Positions 16,762 to 26,468 of a stretch of DNA of 64,000 nucleotides are shown here, one piece after another. Location of the stretch: NCBI RefSeq assembly GCF_021390495.1, contig NZ_JAJEJP010000001.1, forward strand, positions 1,240,001 through 1,304,000. The letters are read 5' to 3'. The DNA is from Paraburkholderia sp. ZP32-5. Lineage in GTDB: Bacteria; Pseudomonadota; Gammaproteobacteria; Burkholderiales; Burkholderiaceae. Under the pieces are notes generated by a model. It made no database searches and was not told where the DNA came from. It saw nothing but the letters and a program-made list of their open reading frames with translations. Position 1 is the first letter of the stretch. Each line of letters opens with the position of its first letter. The position numbers and the translations under genes were made by a program.

Positions 16762-19002
16762 ATGACGACTCAGCAACCGACCATCATCTACACCCTCACC
16801 GATGAGGCCCCGCTGCTCGCGACCAGCGCATTCCTGCCGATCATCCGGGCCTTCACGGCGCCGGCCGGCGTGCGAGTCGATACCAGCGACATCTCGGTGG
16901 CGGGCCGCATTCTCGGCGAGTTTCCCGAGTTCCTGACCGATGCGCAGCGCGTGCCCGACAACCTCGCGGAACTCGGCCGCCTGACCTTGCTGCCTGAAAC
17001 CAACATCATCAAGCTGCCGAACATCAGCGCGTCGGTGCCGCAGTTGACGAGCGCGATCAAGGAACTGCAGGCGAAGGGCTACAAGGTACCCGACTATCCG
17101 GAAGATCCGAAGACCGACGAAGAAAAGGCGATCCGTCAACGCTATTCCCGGTGCCTGGGCAGCGCGGTGAACCCGGTGCTGCGCGAAGGCAACTCGGACC
17201 GCCGCGCGCCCGCCGCGGTGAAGAACTACGCGCGCAAGCATCCGCATAGCATGGGCGAATGGAGCATGGCGTCGCGCACGCACGTCGCGCATATGCGCCA
17301 CGGCGACTTCTATCATGGCGAAAAGTCGATGACGCTCGATCGCGCGCGCGACGTGAAGATGGAACTCGTGACGAAGAGTGGCCACATCGTCGTGCTGAAG
17401 CCGAAGGTCGCGCTGCAGGAGGGCGAGATCATCGACAGCATGTTCATGAGCAAAAAGGCGCTGCTCGAATTCTACGAAGACCAGATGGAAGATGCGCGCA
17501 AGACCGGCATGATGCTGTCGCTGCACGTGAAGGCGACGATGATGAAGATATCGCACCCGATCGTGTTCGGCCACGCGGTGAAGGTGTTCTACAAGGATGC
17601 GTTCGCGAAGCACGGCAAGCTGTTCGAAGAACTCGGCGTGAACGTCAACAACGGTCTCGTCAATCTGTACGAGAAGCTCGAGGCGCTGCCCGAATCGAAG
17701 CGCGAGGAAGTGATCCGCGACCTGCACGCGTGCCATGAGCACCGTCCGGAACTCGCGATGGTCGATTCGGCGAAGGGCATCTCGAACCTGCATGCGCCGA
17801 ACGACGTGATCGTCGATGCGTCGATGCCGGCGATGATCCGCATCGGCGGCAAGATGTGGGGCGCCGACGGCCGGCCGAAGGACACCAAGGCCGTGATTCC
17901 GGAGAGCACGTTCGCGCGCATCTATCAGGAGATCATCAACTTCTGCAAGACCAACGGCAACTTCGATCCGGTCACGATGGGCACCGTGCCGAACGTCGGT
18001 CTGATGGCGCAGCAGGCGGAAGAATACGGCTCGCACGACAAGACCTTCGAAGTGCCGGAAGACGGTGAAGCACGCATCGTCGATCTGGCGACCGGAGAGG
18101 TATTGCTCACGCAGAACGTCGAAGAGGGCGACATCTGGCGCATGTGCGAAGTGAAGGATGCGGCGATCCGCGACTGGGTGAAGCTCGCGGTCACGCGCGT
18201 GCGTAACTCGGGTACGCCGGCGGTGTTCTGGCTCGACCCGTATCGTCCGCACGAGGCGGAACTGATCAGGAAGGTTGAAACCTATCTGAAGGATTACGAC
18301 ACCACCGGCCTCGATATCCAGATCATGTCGCAGGTGCGCGCGATGCGTTACACGCTGGAGCGCGTGGTGCGCGGGCTCGATACGATCTCGGTCACCGGCA
18401 ATATCCTGCGCGACTATCTGACCGATCTGTTCCCGATCATGGAGCTGGGCACCAGCGCGAAGATGCTGTCGATCGTGCCGCTGATGGCGGGCGGCGGCAT
18501 GTACGAGACCGGCGCCGGCGGCTCGGCGCCGAAGCACGTGAAGCAGCTCGTCGAGGAAAACCATCTGCGCTGGGACTCGCTCGGCGAGTTTCTCGCGCTG
18601 GCGGTGTCGCTCGAAGAACTGGGCATCAAGACCGGTAACAACCGCGCGAAGATTCTCGCGAAGACGCTCGACACCGCAACTGGCAAGCTGCTCGACAACA
18701 ATCGCAGCCCGAGCCCGAAGACCGGCGAGCTGGACAATCGCGGCAGCCAGTTCTATCTGGCGATGTACTGGGCGCAGGAACTCGCCGCGCAGACTGACGA
18801 CGCCGAACTGGCCGCGTGCTTCAAGCCGCTCGCCACGCAACTGACCGCCAACGAGCAGACGATCGTCGCGGAGCTGGCGTCCGTGCAGGGCAAGTCGGTC
18901 GACATCGGCGGCTATTACCGGCCCGACTTCGACAAGCTCGATGCGGTGATGCGCCCGAGCCGCACGTTGAACGACGCGCTCGCGGCGATGTCGGCGCAGT
19001 GA
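16762..19002 (+). CDS. icd: NADP-dependent isocitrate dehydrogenase, monomeric type
   Basis: A 746-residue enzyme of the monomeric IDH family, the usual length for it. [20 protein letters not shown] is the family N-terminus and fixes the start at 16762 rather than any upstream [43 protein letters not shown] and the long C-terminal block around [20 protein letters not shown] are diagnostic. It oxidises isocitrate to 2-oxoglutarate with NADP in the citric acid cycle and is unrelated in sequence to the dimeric enzyme. Monocistronic. Confidence 0.97.
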   Translation: MTTQQPTIIYTLTDEAPLLATSAFLPIIRAFTAPAGVRVDTSDISVAGRILGEFPEFLTDAQRVPDNLAELGRLTLLPETNIIKLPNISASVPQLTSAIKELQAKGYKVPDYPEDPKTDEEKAIRQRYSRCLGSAVNPVLREGNSDRRAPAAVKNYARKHPHSMGEWSMASRTHVAHMRHGDFYHGEKSMTLDRARDVKMELVTKSGHIVVLKPKVALQEGEIIDSMFMSKKALLEFYEDQMEDARKTGMMLSLHVKATMMKISHPIVFGHAVKVFYKDAFAKHGKLFEELGVNVNNGLVNLYEKLEALPESKREEVIRDLHACHEHRPELAMVDSAKGISNLHAPNDVIVDASMPAMIRIGGKMWGADGRPKDTKAVIPESTFARIYQEIINFCKTNGNFDPVTMGTVPNVGLMAQQAEEYGSHDKTFEVPEDGEARIVDLATGEVLLTQNVEEGDIWRMCEVKDAAIRDWVKLAVTRVRNSGTPAVFWLDPYRPHEAELIRKVETYLKDYDTTGLDIQIMSQVRAMRYTLERVVRGLDTISVTGNILRDYLTDLFPIMELGTSAKMLSIVPLMAGGGMYETGAGGSAPKHVKQLVEENHLRWDSLGEFLALAVSLEELGIKTGNNRAKILAKTLDTATGKLLDNNRSPSPKTGELDNRGSQFYLAMYWAQELAAQTDDAELAACFKPLATQLTANEQTIVAELASVQGKSVDIGGYYRPDFDKLDAVMRPSRTLNDALAAMSAQ

Positions 19003-19094
19003 GGTGCGGTGAAACGCGTTTTAAGCGCGCCTGGAACGCGCTTAAAACGCGCTGAAATCGGAGGAAGGGGAGCCGCCCGCCGGACGTGGGCGGC

Positions 19095-19829
19095 TCAATA
19101 CTGCACGACGATCGCGACCCGCCGGTTCGCCGCGCGTGCCGCCGCATCATCGCCCGCGACCAGCGGAAAGTTGTCGGCGCGCCCGATTGCGGCCAGCCGA
19201 TGCGGCTCGACGCCGCGCTCGACCAGATACCTGACCACCGCGCCCGCGCGAGCCGACGACAGCTCCCAGTTCGACGCGTACTTTGCGGTCGAGATCGGCA
19301 GGTTATCGGTATGGCCTTCGACCAGCACGTCGCCCACCGGAGCCTGTTGTAGCACCTGCGCGATCCGGTTCAGCACGTCGAACGACGCCGGCAGCAGCCG
19401 CGCATCGCCGGCATTGAACAGGATCTTCGCGTTGACGCCGATTTCGACGCCGTGCGGCACGTCCGTCACCGTGATCTGCCCGTTGTCGCGCAACGCCGCG
19501 AGCAATGCATCGAGTTGCTTACGCGTATCCTCGCGCGTGGCGGGCGTCCGCGAGGCGGCCGGCGCGTGCGTTTGAGTCGTCTTCGACTCGAGCGTCTGAT
19601 ATCTGAGTTCCAGTTCCTTCGACTTCGCCAACTGCAACACATAGAGCGCGAGAAACAGCACCATCATCGTGGTGACGAGGTCCGCGTAAGAGATCAGCCA
19701 CCGTCCCGCCTGGGTGCCGTCGCCCCCGTCGCCGTCGTTGCCTCTGTAGTTACTTCTGTGCTCGCCCCGATACTCGCGGCGATCATCCGTGCCGCTCGCG
19801 CCATGTTTGCCGCCAGACGTCGTTTGCAT
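19095..19829 (-). CDS. MotB/MotD-type stator protein with OmpA-like peptidoglycan-binding domain
   Basis: A 244-residue protein. A polar, Gly/Asp/Arg-rich N-terminus (1-42) precedes a single membrane helix (44-67) with WLISYADLVTTMMVLF; Asp50 is in the position of the proton-carrying Asp32 of E. coli MotB, so the channel looks functional. A linker leads to an OmpA-like domain (about 110-240) with DVLVEGHTDNLPIS and a final AANRRVAIVV. It is the last gene of a three-gene operon after a MotA-like gene (14-base gap) and a CNB-FliG fusion. No flagellar structural genes are in the window. Confidence 0.9.
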   Translation of the reverse strand: MQTTSGGKHGASGTDDRREYRGEHRSNYRGNDGDGGDGTQAGRWLISYADLVTTMMVLFLALYVLQLAKSKELELRYQTLESKTTQTHAPAASRTPATREDTRKQLDALLAALRDNGQITVTDVPHGVEIGVNAKILFNAGDARLLPASFDVLNRIAQVLQQAPVGDVLVEGHTDNLPISTAKYASNWELSSARAGAVVRYLVERGVEPHRLAAIGRADNFPLVAGDDAAARAANRRVAIVVQY

Positions 19830-19843
19830 AACGCTGATCCGTT

Positions 19844-20608
19844 CTAAGCCAGCGACTCGGCCGCGCGGGCGCGCACCTCGCCCGTCAGGCGCGTTTCGAT
19901 CGTGTGCGGCGACTCCTTGCGCGAAATCGCCAGCAAGCCGTCGAGATAAAGCCGGCGAAACCGCACCTCGCTATCGACCTGCGCCTGCAGCTTGCCGTAC
20001 AGCGGCAGAAAAACCAGGTTCGCGAGCGCGAGCCCATACAGCGTCGCGACGAAGGCGGTCGCGATCCCCGAGCCGAGTTGCGCGGGGTCGAGAATATGAT
20101 TCGTGACCTGGATCAGGCCCAGCACCGAGCCGAGAATCCCGAACGTCGGCGCATAGCCGCCCGCCTGCTGCCACACGCGCGCGGCCGCCATGTGATTGCG
20201 CTCGTACGCATCCAGCTCGCGTTGCAGCGCATCTTCGAGCACCGCGGTCGATACGCCGTTCGCGAGCAGTTCGAGCCCGCGCCGGGCAAACGGATGAATG
20301 CCGCTGACATCCATCGATTCGAACGCGAGCAGGCCGTTGAGCTTCGCCTGATCGCCCCATTCGAGCAGGTCCGCGAGACTCTTGCGGTCGACCCGCCGCG
20401 CCTTCGTGAACGCGAGCCCCAGTTGCTTCAGCGCATCGAAGAAACGCGCCCACGTGTTCTGGATCATCACCGCGCCGAGCGTGCCGCCGAGCACGATCAC
20501 GAAGGCCTCGAGCTGGAACAGCGTCTGGAAATGGCCGCCTTCGAGCGCGAAGCCGAAGACGATCGCGGCGGCGCCGAACAGCACGCCGAATAACGTCAGC
20601 AGATCCAT
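19844..20608 (-). CDS. MotA/MotC-type stator channel protein
   Basis: A 254-residue four-helix MotA family protein close to MotC. Membrane helices are expected near 3-21, 31-50, 150-170 and 183-205. The helix-3 signature GGYAPTFGILGSVLGLI contains Pro154 (equivalent of MotA Pro173), and Pro202 lies in helix 4. The cytoplasmic loop (55-145) is rich in charged residues, as needed for contact with a FliG torque helix. It would form the ion channel with the MotB-like protein encoded just downstream. The operon partner upstream encodes a FliG-like domain. Confidence 0.92.
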   Translation of the reverse strand: MDLLTLFGVLFGAAAIVFGFALEGGHFQTLFQLEAFVIVLGGTLGAVMIQNTWARFFDALKQLGLAFTKARRVDRKSLADLLEWGDQAKLNGLLAFESMDVSGIHPFARRGLELLANGVSTAVLEDALQRELDAYERNHMAAARVWQQAGGYAPTFGILGSVLGLIQVTNHILDPAQLGSGIATAFVATLYGLALANLVFLPLYGKLQAQVDSEVRFRRLYLDGLLAISRKESPHTIETRLTGEVRARAAESLA

Positions 20609-20675
20609 GCTGGTCTCCGTACGGCACCACGATCGGCGCGCAGCGCCGGTAACTCACGGCTCGACGTCAGGCCGC

Positions 20676-21929
20676 TCATAGCCCGGCATCCTGCTGCCGC
20701 GGCGGGCGTGGCGCGGGCGGCGCCTTGAGCGCCTTCACCGCATCGAGCAGCCGCGTTTCGATGTCGCCGATTTCGACCGCATCGAGCTTGATGTCGCGCC
20801 GCATCACCCACGACACCTCGTTTCTGCGCACTTCAGTCATTACCGCCAGCAGGCGCTCCGCGACCGGCTGACCATCGATGCTCGCCAGCAGCTTTGCGAG
20901 GTCGTACGTATCGAACGCGCTGATGGCGTCGAACAGCGTGCGCTGGTCGACGAACGCGAGGTCGTCGAGCGAGTTCAGCTCGCCAGCCCGGCGCGGATTG
21001 CGCCGCGAGAAATACGAGACGCCCTGCTTCTCGACATAGGTCAGCACCTTCGACTTGCGGAACGCGAAGACTTCGTCGGCGATTTCACCGTGCGACAGCT
21101 TGTTCAGAATGACGGTCTTCTCGACGCCGATCAGCGTTTCGAGATCGGTCAGCTCGATCAGTTCGAGTTCGGTGCTGACCGCGATGTCGAGGTCGCCGTC
21201 CGCGACCTGCTGCGCGCGATCGACGATCCGCGCGGCGTCGAACGTGACGACCTGGCGCGCGGCCGCGCCGTCGTACGCCGCGTATTCGTTCGATACGTGA
21301 GTCAACTGGCCGGGCTGAGCGGCCTCGATCGTCACGAGGTTGAGCTTTTCCATCCGCTTGAGCATCGCCATCACGTGCGGCCGCGAATGGCCGGCGATCG
21401 CGCGGCATTTCCTGATCACTTCGACGAGCGGCACCGAAGTTTCGCCGGCCTGCGCCTGCATCGCGCGGCGGCCCCATTCGTCATTCGCGTCGCGCCGCTC
21501 GCCGTTCGACATCAGCGTCAGCACATGCGCGTACGACAGCACGCCCGGCATGAAATCCGCATGCGTGTAAGTTGCGAGCTGATCGTCCTTACGCTTGACG
21601 CGGCGGACCAGCGTGCGCGTGATGTGACGCAGCAACGGCGATACGCGCTCGATTTCGTCGTCGAGCATGCTGGCGGGCACGACAGTCAGTTGCGTGAACG
21701 TTAGCGCTTTCGCGGTGTTGTTGCGCGGCTCCGCGCCGAGCAACGCGGCTTCGCCGAAGAATTCGCCGCGGCCCAAGGTCGCGACGACGACCTTCCTGTC
21801 GTCGCAGCGGGTGGAGAGTTCGACTTTGCCTTCGGTAATCAGAAAGACGACAGGCTCGCCGCAATAGCCTTCGGAATAGATGATCTCGCCGGGTGCCGCT
21901 GTACGCGACCACGACTGTGGACGACTCAA
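20676..21929 (-). CDS. Cyclic-nucleotide-binding / winged-helix / FliG-like fusion protein
   Basis: A 417-residue soluble protein. Residues 12-110 are a cNMP-binding domain with phosphate-binding cassette GEFFGEAALLG followed by PRNNTAKA (Arg69 retained). Residues 125-215 look like a degraded CRP-type winged helix. Residues 316-400 match the FliG C-terminal domain: LDDLAFVDQRTLFDAI, TYDLAKLLASIDG, RRDIKLDAVEIGDIE; residues 255-310 look like a second, weaker copy. TTG at 21929 with GGGGGA seven bases upstream is the best start. It is first in an operon with MotA- and MotB-like genes. I infer that it couples a nucleotide signal to the stator; its true role is unknown. Confidence 0.75.
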   Translation of the reverse strand: MSRPQSWSRTAAPGEIIYSEGYCGEPVVFLITEGKVELSTRCDDRKVVVATLGRGEFFGEAALLGAEPRNNTAKALTFTQLTVVPASMLDDEIERVSPLLRHITRTLVRRVKRKDDQLATYTHADFMPGVLSYAHVLTLMSNGERRDANDEWGRRAMQAQAGETSVPLVEVIRKCRAIAGHSRPHVMAMLKRMEKLNLVTIEAAQPGQLTHVSNEYAAYDGAAARQVVTFDAARIVDRAQQVADGDLDIAVSTELELIELTDLETLIGVEKTVILNKLSHGEIADEVFAFRKSKVLTYVEKQGVSYFSRRNPRRAGELNSLDDLAFVDQRTLFDAISAFDTYDLAKLLASIDGQPVAERLLAVMTEVRRNEVSWVMRRDIKLDAVEIGDIETRLLDAVKALKAPPAPRPPRQQDAGL

Positions 21930-22150
21930 GGTAAATCCCCCGCAACGCTATATATATTTAATTTCGACTGCGCGACGCGTGCGACGTATGCGATGCATCG
22001 GCCGGCAGCCATTCCCCGTATATCGGGTTTACGACCGCCGGGCCGAACTCTTTAATATGCCGGGCCGCGCGCGGCCCGTCTGCGTCGGCCGCGCCGGATG
22101 CTATGCTCTCGTTCGTCCAAAAATGGCGCCGTTCGGCGCGACTTCCTCAC

Positions 22151-23086
22151 ATGACCACACTGATCAAGCGCGCATCGGCCGAGGCGCGCGCTTTCCGTAA
22201 CCGGGACGCCGACGCCATCGGCGGCAAACAGAAGATGGCGCGCAAGGCCCCGCGTCAAAACGCGCGCAATGACCACCGCGCGGACGACCACGACCTCGCC
22301 GACGCACCGCAAATCGAAGCGCCGCGCAAGCCGCGTTTCGCGCCGGTGACATTCTCCGAAGAAGGCGGCGTGCGCTTCCTGCATTTCGGCACCGAATGGG
22401 TGCAAGGCGCGATGCGTCTGCGCAAGCCCGATCACATCGAACTCGAATACGCGCAGCAGATGATGGCCTGGCTGCTGTTTCTCGAAACGCCGAAGCGCAT
22501 CGTGCAGCTTGGCCTCGGCGCGGCGTCGCTGACCAAATTCGCGTATCGCTTCCTGAAGCGCGCGAAGGTCGAGGCCGTCGAGCTGAATCCGGCGGTCGTC
22601 GTGGCCGCGCGCACGATGTTCGAGCTGCCGTACGACGACGCGCGCCTGACGATCCACGAGACCGATGCGTGGGACTTCGTCAACGACAGCGCGAATCACG
22701 GCACGATCGGCGCGTTGCAGATCGACGTCTACGATGCGACCGCGCGCGGTCCGGTGCTCGACAGCGTCGGTTTCTACCGCGCGGCACGTGCATGTTTGAC
22801 CGAAGCGGGCGTCGTCACGGTGAATCTGTTCGGCGATCATCCGAGCTTCGTGCGCAACATGAAGCGTCTGAACGAAGCGTTCGACGGCCGCGTGGTCGCG
22901 CTGCCGGAAGTCCATGACGGCAACCGCATCGCGATCGCGTTCTCGGGTCCGGCGCTCGACGTGCCGTTCGCCACGCTCGACGCCCGCGCGAAACTGATCG
23001 AAGCGCAGCTCGGCCTGCCGGCGCGCAAGTGGGTCAAGGGACTGCGGGAATCGACCGGACAGACCGGCGCGTCGTTCACGGTCTGA
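22151..23086 (+). CDS. Spermidine/spermine synthase-like methyltransferase-fold protein
   Basis: A 311-residue protein. After a basic, disordered N-terminus (1-60), residues 80-300 hold a Rossmann core as in SpeE: RIVQLGLGAASLTKFAYRF (motif I), VEAVELNPAVVVAARTMF and the acidic LQIDVYDATARGP loop. The small N-terminal beta domain of genuine spermidine synthases is reduced and the aminopropyl site is not fully conserved, so polyamine synthesis is uncertain. The ATG at 22151 is used; an in-frame ATG at 22103 is possible. No speD is adjacent. Confidence 0.75.
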   Translation: MTTLIKRASAEARAFRNRDADAIGGKQKMARKAPRQNARNDHRADDHDLADAPQIEAPRKPRFAPVTFSEEGGVRFLHFGTEWVQGAMRLRKPDHIELEYAQQMMAWLLFLETPKRIVQLGLGAASLTKFAYRFLKRAKVEAVELNPAVVVAARTMFELPYDDARLTIHETDAWDFVNDSANHGTIGALQIDVYDATARGPVLDSVGFYRAARACLTEAGVVTVNLFGDHPSFVRNMKRLNEAFDGRVVALPEVHDGNRIAIAFSGPALDVPFATLDARAKLIEAQLGLPARKWVKGLRESTGQTGASFTV

Positions 23087-23180
23087 GCGAGCGTTTTCGG
23101 CGTCCGCGGCTTCATCCGGAGCGCATCGCCAGCGTGTTTTCCGCGCCGCGGCTGGCTGTTGCGCCTCGGGTCGTCCCTGC

Positions 23181-23208
23181 TTGACCGGGCGTTCGCCGCT
23201 CCTATACT
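23181..23208 (+). promoter_or_regulatory. Sigma-70 promoter of the DUF3311-symporter operon
   Basis: TTGACC (23181-23186) and TATACT (23203-23208) are spaced by 16 bases; the leader before the ATG at 23327 is about 110 bases. Confidence 0.6.
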
Positions 23209-23326
23209 CTTTCGAAACTTTCGGGGTGCCCGTGGCGATCCGCGGGCTGACCACCCGCTATGAGTTCCACTCCCGTCGACCACGGGCAGATAAATCCAAA
23301 ATAGATTCACAGGAAGAGGAGACGTC

Positions 23327-23566
23327 ATGGCTCACGACGCCGACGCGAAAAAGGCCAGCAAGCACTGGCTATGGCTATTAGTGCTACCCTGGATCGCGAT
23401 GATCTGGGTCCCGTCCTACAACCGGGTCGAGCCTTTGCTGTTCGATTTCCCGTTCTTTTACTGGTACCAACTGCTTTGGGTGTTGATCAGCGCGGTCATC
23501 ACCGCGTTCGTTTACCACAAGACTAAATCCCGCTATTCGGGCCGTTCCCAAGGGGGCGCGCAATAA
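23327..23566 (+). CDS. DUF3311 small membrane protein
   Basis: A 79-residue protein with two membrane helices (about 14-33 and 43-65) and the DUF3311 pattern WLLVLPWIAMIWVPSYNR...FPFFYWYQLLWV. Small proteins of this family are regularly encoded directly before sodium:solute symporters and are assumed to be accessory subunits, although this has not been shown here. AGGAAGAGGAG lies just upstream of the start. The stop overlaps the symporter start (TAATG). Confidence 0.9.
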   Translation: MAHDADAKKASKHWLWLLVLPWIAMIWVPSYNRVEPLLFDFPFFYWYQLLWVLISAVITAFVYHKTKSRYSGRSQGGAQ

Positions 23567-25116
23567 TGAACCCCATTGCAACTTTCGTCTTCGTTCTGTT
23601 TTTCATCGGCGTCACGATTCTCGGCTTCGTCGCGGCTCACTGGCGGCGCGGCAATCTGGCCCATCTGGAAGAGTGGGGCCTCGGCGGGCGGCGCTTCGGC
23701 ACGATCGTCACGTGGTTCCTGCTCGGCGGCGACCTGTACACCGCCTATACGTTCGTCGCGGTGCCGGCGCTCGTGTTCGGTGCGGGAGCAACCGGTTTCT
23801 TCGCATTGCCGTACACGATCCTGATCTATCCGTTCGCGTTCGTGGTGTTCCCGAAGCTGTGGAGCGTCGCCAAGCGTCACGGCTATGTGACCTCGGCTGA
23901 CTTCGTGTCGGCGCGCTACGGCAGCCGCATGCTGGCGCTCGCGATCGCCGTGACCGGCATCGTCGCGACGATGCCGTACATCGCGCTGCAGCTGGTCGGT
24001 ATCGAGGTGGTGATCGGCGCGCTCGGTTTCGATACGACCGGCTTCGTCGGCGATCTGCCGCTGATCATCGCGTTCGCGATCCTCGCGGCCTACACGTACA
24101 CGTCGGGCCTGCGCGCGCCGGCGATGATCGCGGTGGTCAAGGATATTTTGATCTACGTGACGATCTTCGCCGCGATCATCGTGATTCCGCCGCAACTGGG
24201 TGGCTTCGGCCATATCTTCAGCGTGGTGCCGCCGGCCAAGCTGCTGCTGAAGTCGCCGGACGTGTCGAGCCTGAACGGCTATAGCGCGTACGCGACGCTG
24301 GCGGTGGGCTCGGCGCTCGCGCTGTTCCTGTATCCGCACTCGGTCACCGCGGTGCTGTCGTCGAAATCGGGCAATACGATCCGCCGCAACATGGCGCTGC
24401 TGCCGGCTTACTCGCTGGTGCTCGGCCTGCTCGCGCTGCTCGGCTTCATGGCACTCGCGGCCGGCGTGAAGGACATGCCCGAGTTCGCGCCGTACTTCAA
24501 GGCCTTCGGTCCGAACTTCGCGGTGCCGGCGCTGTTCCTGCACTTCTTCCCGTCGTGGTTCGTCGGCGTCGCGTTCGCGGCGATCGGTATCGGCGCGCTG
24601 GTGCCGGCGGCCATCATGTCGATCGCGGCGGCGAACTTGTACACGCGTAACGTGCACAAGGAGTTCATCAACCGCAACATGACGCATGAGCAGGAGACCA
24701 ACGTCGCGAAGCTGGTGTCGCTGATCGTCAAGGTCGGCGCGGTCGCGTTCATTCTCGGTCTGCCGCTTACGTACGCGATCCAGCTGCAACTGCTCGGCGG
24801 GATCTGGATCATCCAGACGCTGCCGGCGATCGTGCTGGGCCTCTATACGCGCGTGCTCGACTACCGTGGTCTGCTGATCGGCTGGGCGGTCGGTATCGCA
24901 ACCGGCACGTGGATGGCGATTTCGCTGAAGCTGGCCGGCTCGATCTTTACGATCCACCTGTTCGGCATGGCGGTTCCGGGTTACGCGGCGGTGTGGTCGC
25001 TGATCGTGAACCTCGTGGTGTCGGTGGTCGTGAGCCTGATCGTGCGCGCGGTCGGCATGCGCCACGGCGAAGACAGCACGAGTCCGGAAGACTATCTGGA
25101 CATGGTCGAAAGCTGA
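23566..25116 (+). CDS. Sodium:solute symporter, monocarboxylate (MctP-like) type
   Basis: A 516-residue SSS-family transporter with about 13 membrane helices. LEEWGLGGRRFGTIVTWFLLGGDLYTAYTFV is the family N-terminus (helix 2), and FFPSWFVGVAFAAIGIGALVPAAIMSIAAAN marks the sodium-binding helix 8 region with SIAAAN. Its association with DUF3311 fits carriers for pyruvate, lactate, acetate or other short monocarboxylates; substrate inferred only from the family. It is translationally coupled to the preceding small gene and followed by a terminator. Confidence 0.9.
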   Translation: MNPIATFVFVLFFIGVTILGFVAAHWRRGNLAHLEEWGLGGRRFGTIVTWFLLGGDLYTAYTFVAVPALVFGAGATGFFALPYTILIYPFAFVVFPKLWSVAKRHGYVTSADFVSARYGSRMLALAIAVTGIVATMPYIALQLVGIEVVIGALGFDTTGFVGDLPLIIAFAILAAYTYTSGLRAPAMIAVVKDILIYVTIFAAIIVIPPQLGGFGHIFSVVPPAKLLLKSPDVSSLNGYSAYATLAVGSALALFLYPHSVTAVLSSKSGNTIRRNMALLPAYSLVLGLLALLGFMALAAGVKDMPEFAPYFKAFGPNFAVPALFLHFFPSWFVGVAFAAIGIGALVPAAIMSIAAANLYTRNVHKEFINRNMTHEQETNVAKLVSLIVKVGAVAFILGLPLTYAIQLQLLGGIWIIQTLPAIVLGLYTRVLDYRGLLIGWAVGIATGTWMAISLKLAGSIFTIHLFGMAVPGYAAVWSLIVNLVVSVVVSLIVRAVGMRHGEDSTSPEDYLDMVES

Positions 25117-25196
25117 TTGGCGTGCCGCTTGAGTGATGGCTGCCAAATGCGGCCTCCAGCAAGCGGCCTTCAAAAAGCAGTGTTCGAAAAATGCAG

Positions 25197-25230
25197 CGCC
25201 CGCGGACGAAAGTTCGCGGGCGTTTGTGTT
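25197..25230 (+). terminator. Rho-independent terminator of the symporter operon
   Basis: An 11-base stem starting CGCCCGCG with a GAAA tetraloop (arms about 25198-25208 and 25213-25223), followed by TTTGTGTTTT. Confidence 0.75.
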
Positions 25231-25291
25231 TTCGGGGCACTCCAGGGCAGGATAGCGGAACCGTCCTTTCACGCGTTCGTCGCGCGCCACC

Positions 25292-26416
25292 ATGGCTGCA
25301 GCCGATAGTCCCACCGTGATTCCACGCCGCGCGGCGCTCAGCCGGATGGTGCGCGCGGTGACGTCGCCGTACTACCGCTACCGGCACGCGAAGGTGCTGC
25401 ACAGCGTGCGCGTCGGTCTCGCGATGATCGCGTCGATCCTCGCGACGTCGGGCATCGATATTCCGCATGGCATCTGGTCGTCGGTGACGCTGCTGGTCGT
25501 GATCGGCGGCTTGCAGCATCACGGCAATATCCGCAAAAAGGCGGCCGACCGGGCGGCCGGCACGCTGCTCGGCGCATCGATCGGTCTGCTGCTGATCGTC
25601 CAGCAGCACTTCATCGGCTCGCTGCCGCTGACCTATGTGCTGATGTCGATCGTCGCGGCGATCTGTGCGTGGTTCGCGATCGGCTCGGCCGGCTATATCG
25701 GGCTGTTGACCGCGATTACGATGTGCATCGTCGCGGGCCACGGCGACAATCTGATCGACACCGGCTTGTGGCGCACGCTGAACGTGCTGATCGGCATCGT
25801 GATCGCGCTGGCGTTTTCATTCGCGTTTCCGCTGCACGCGACGTACTCGTGGCGTTACGGCATCGCCGCCAATTTGCGCGAATGCGCGGGCATCTATGCA
25901 CGGCTGCTCGACGGCGAGACGATCTCCGAGGAAGAGCAGGTCAAGCACTTCCTGCAGATCAACAAGCGGCTCGTGCAGCTGCGCTCGCTGATGCCATCGG
26001 TCGCGAAGGAAATCGACCTGCCGCAAGCGAAGCTCGAAGAGATCCAGCGGCTGCATCGTTCGGTGCTCAGTTCGCTCGAACTGCTCGCCACGGGGCCGCT
26101 GATGCATGCCGATGCGGCCGCGCGTGCCGCTTACGCCGCGCATTGCGGCAACGAGGTGCGAGCGGTGCGGGCGATTCTGCTGTCGACGGCGCGCGCGCTG
26201 CGCTTTGCCCGTCCGCCGCGACTCGGCATTCCGGCCGCAGCACCGCTCGCGGCGGGGCACGCCGATACCGCCGCCGGTTTGCCGCCCGAATGGCAGGGGC
26301 CGTACTGGCTCGGTCAGCGGCTCGCGGAGCAGGTCGACCGGCTGCGCGCGCTATTGCTCGAAACCGAGTCGAACTGGAATATCGAGCAGCATGGACGGAG
26401 TCCGCGCGGCGCGTAG
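25292..26416 (+). CDS. FUSC family membrane protein
   Basis: A 374-residue protein. The N-terminal half has about six membrane helices (residues 40-190) with ADRAAGTLLGASIGLLLI, typical of the FUSC/aromatic acid exporter superfamily; the C-terminal half is a cytosolic helical domain (200-370) with EEEQVKHFLQINKRLVQL. Family members include AaeB-like efflux subunits and YccS. No membrane-fusion partner is adjacent, so the transported compound is unknown. Confidence 0.85.
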   Translation: MAAADSPTVIPRRAALSRMVRAVTSPYYRYRHAKVLHSVRVGLAMIASILATSGIDIPHGIWSSVTLLVVIGGLQHHGNIRKKAADRAAGTLLGASIGLLLIVQQHFIGSLPLTYVLMSIVAAICAWFAIGSAGYIGLLTAITMCIVAGHGDNLIDTGLWRTLNVLIGIVIALAFSFAFPLHATYSWRYGIAANLRECAGIYARLLDGETISEEEQVKHFLQINKRLVQLRSLMPSVAKEIDLPQAKLEEIQRLHRSVLSSLELLATGPLMHADAAARAAYAAHCGNEVRAVRAILLSTARALRFARPPRLGIPAAAPLAAGHADTAAGLPPEWQGPYWLGQRLAEQVDRLRALLLETESNWNIEQHGRSPRGA

Positions 26417-26468
26417 CGGGTTGCTTCGCGCGCCAAGCGCGGGCTTGACCTTAGGACGTCCCAGCGCT

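Noticed and set aside
16717..18840. Long open frame antisense to icd (about 700 codons)
   Set aside because: Shadow of the icd reading frame with low-complexity His/Arg composition and no domain.
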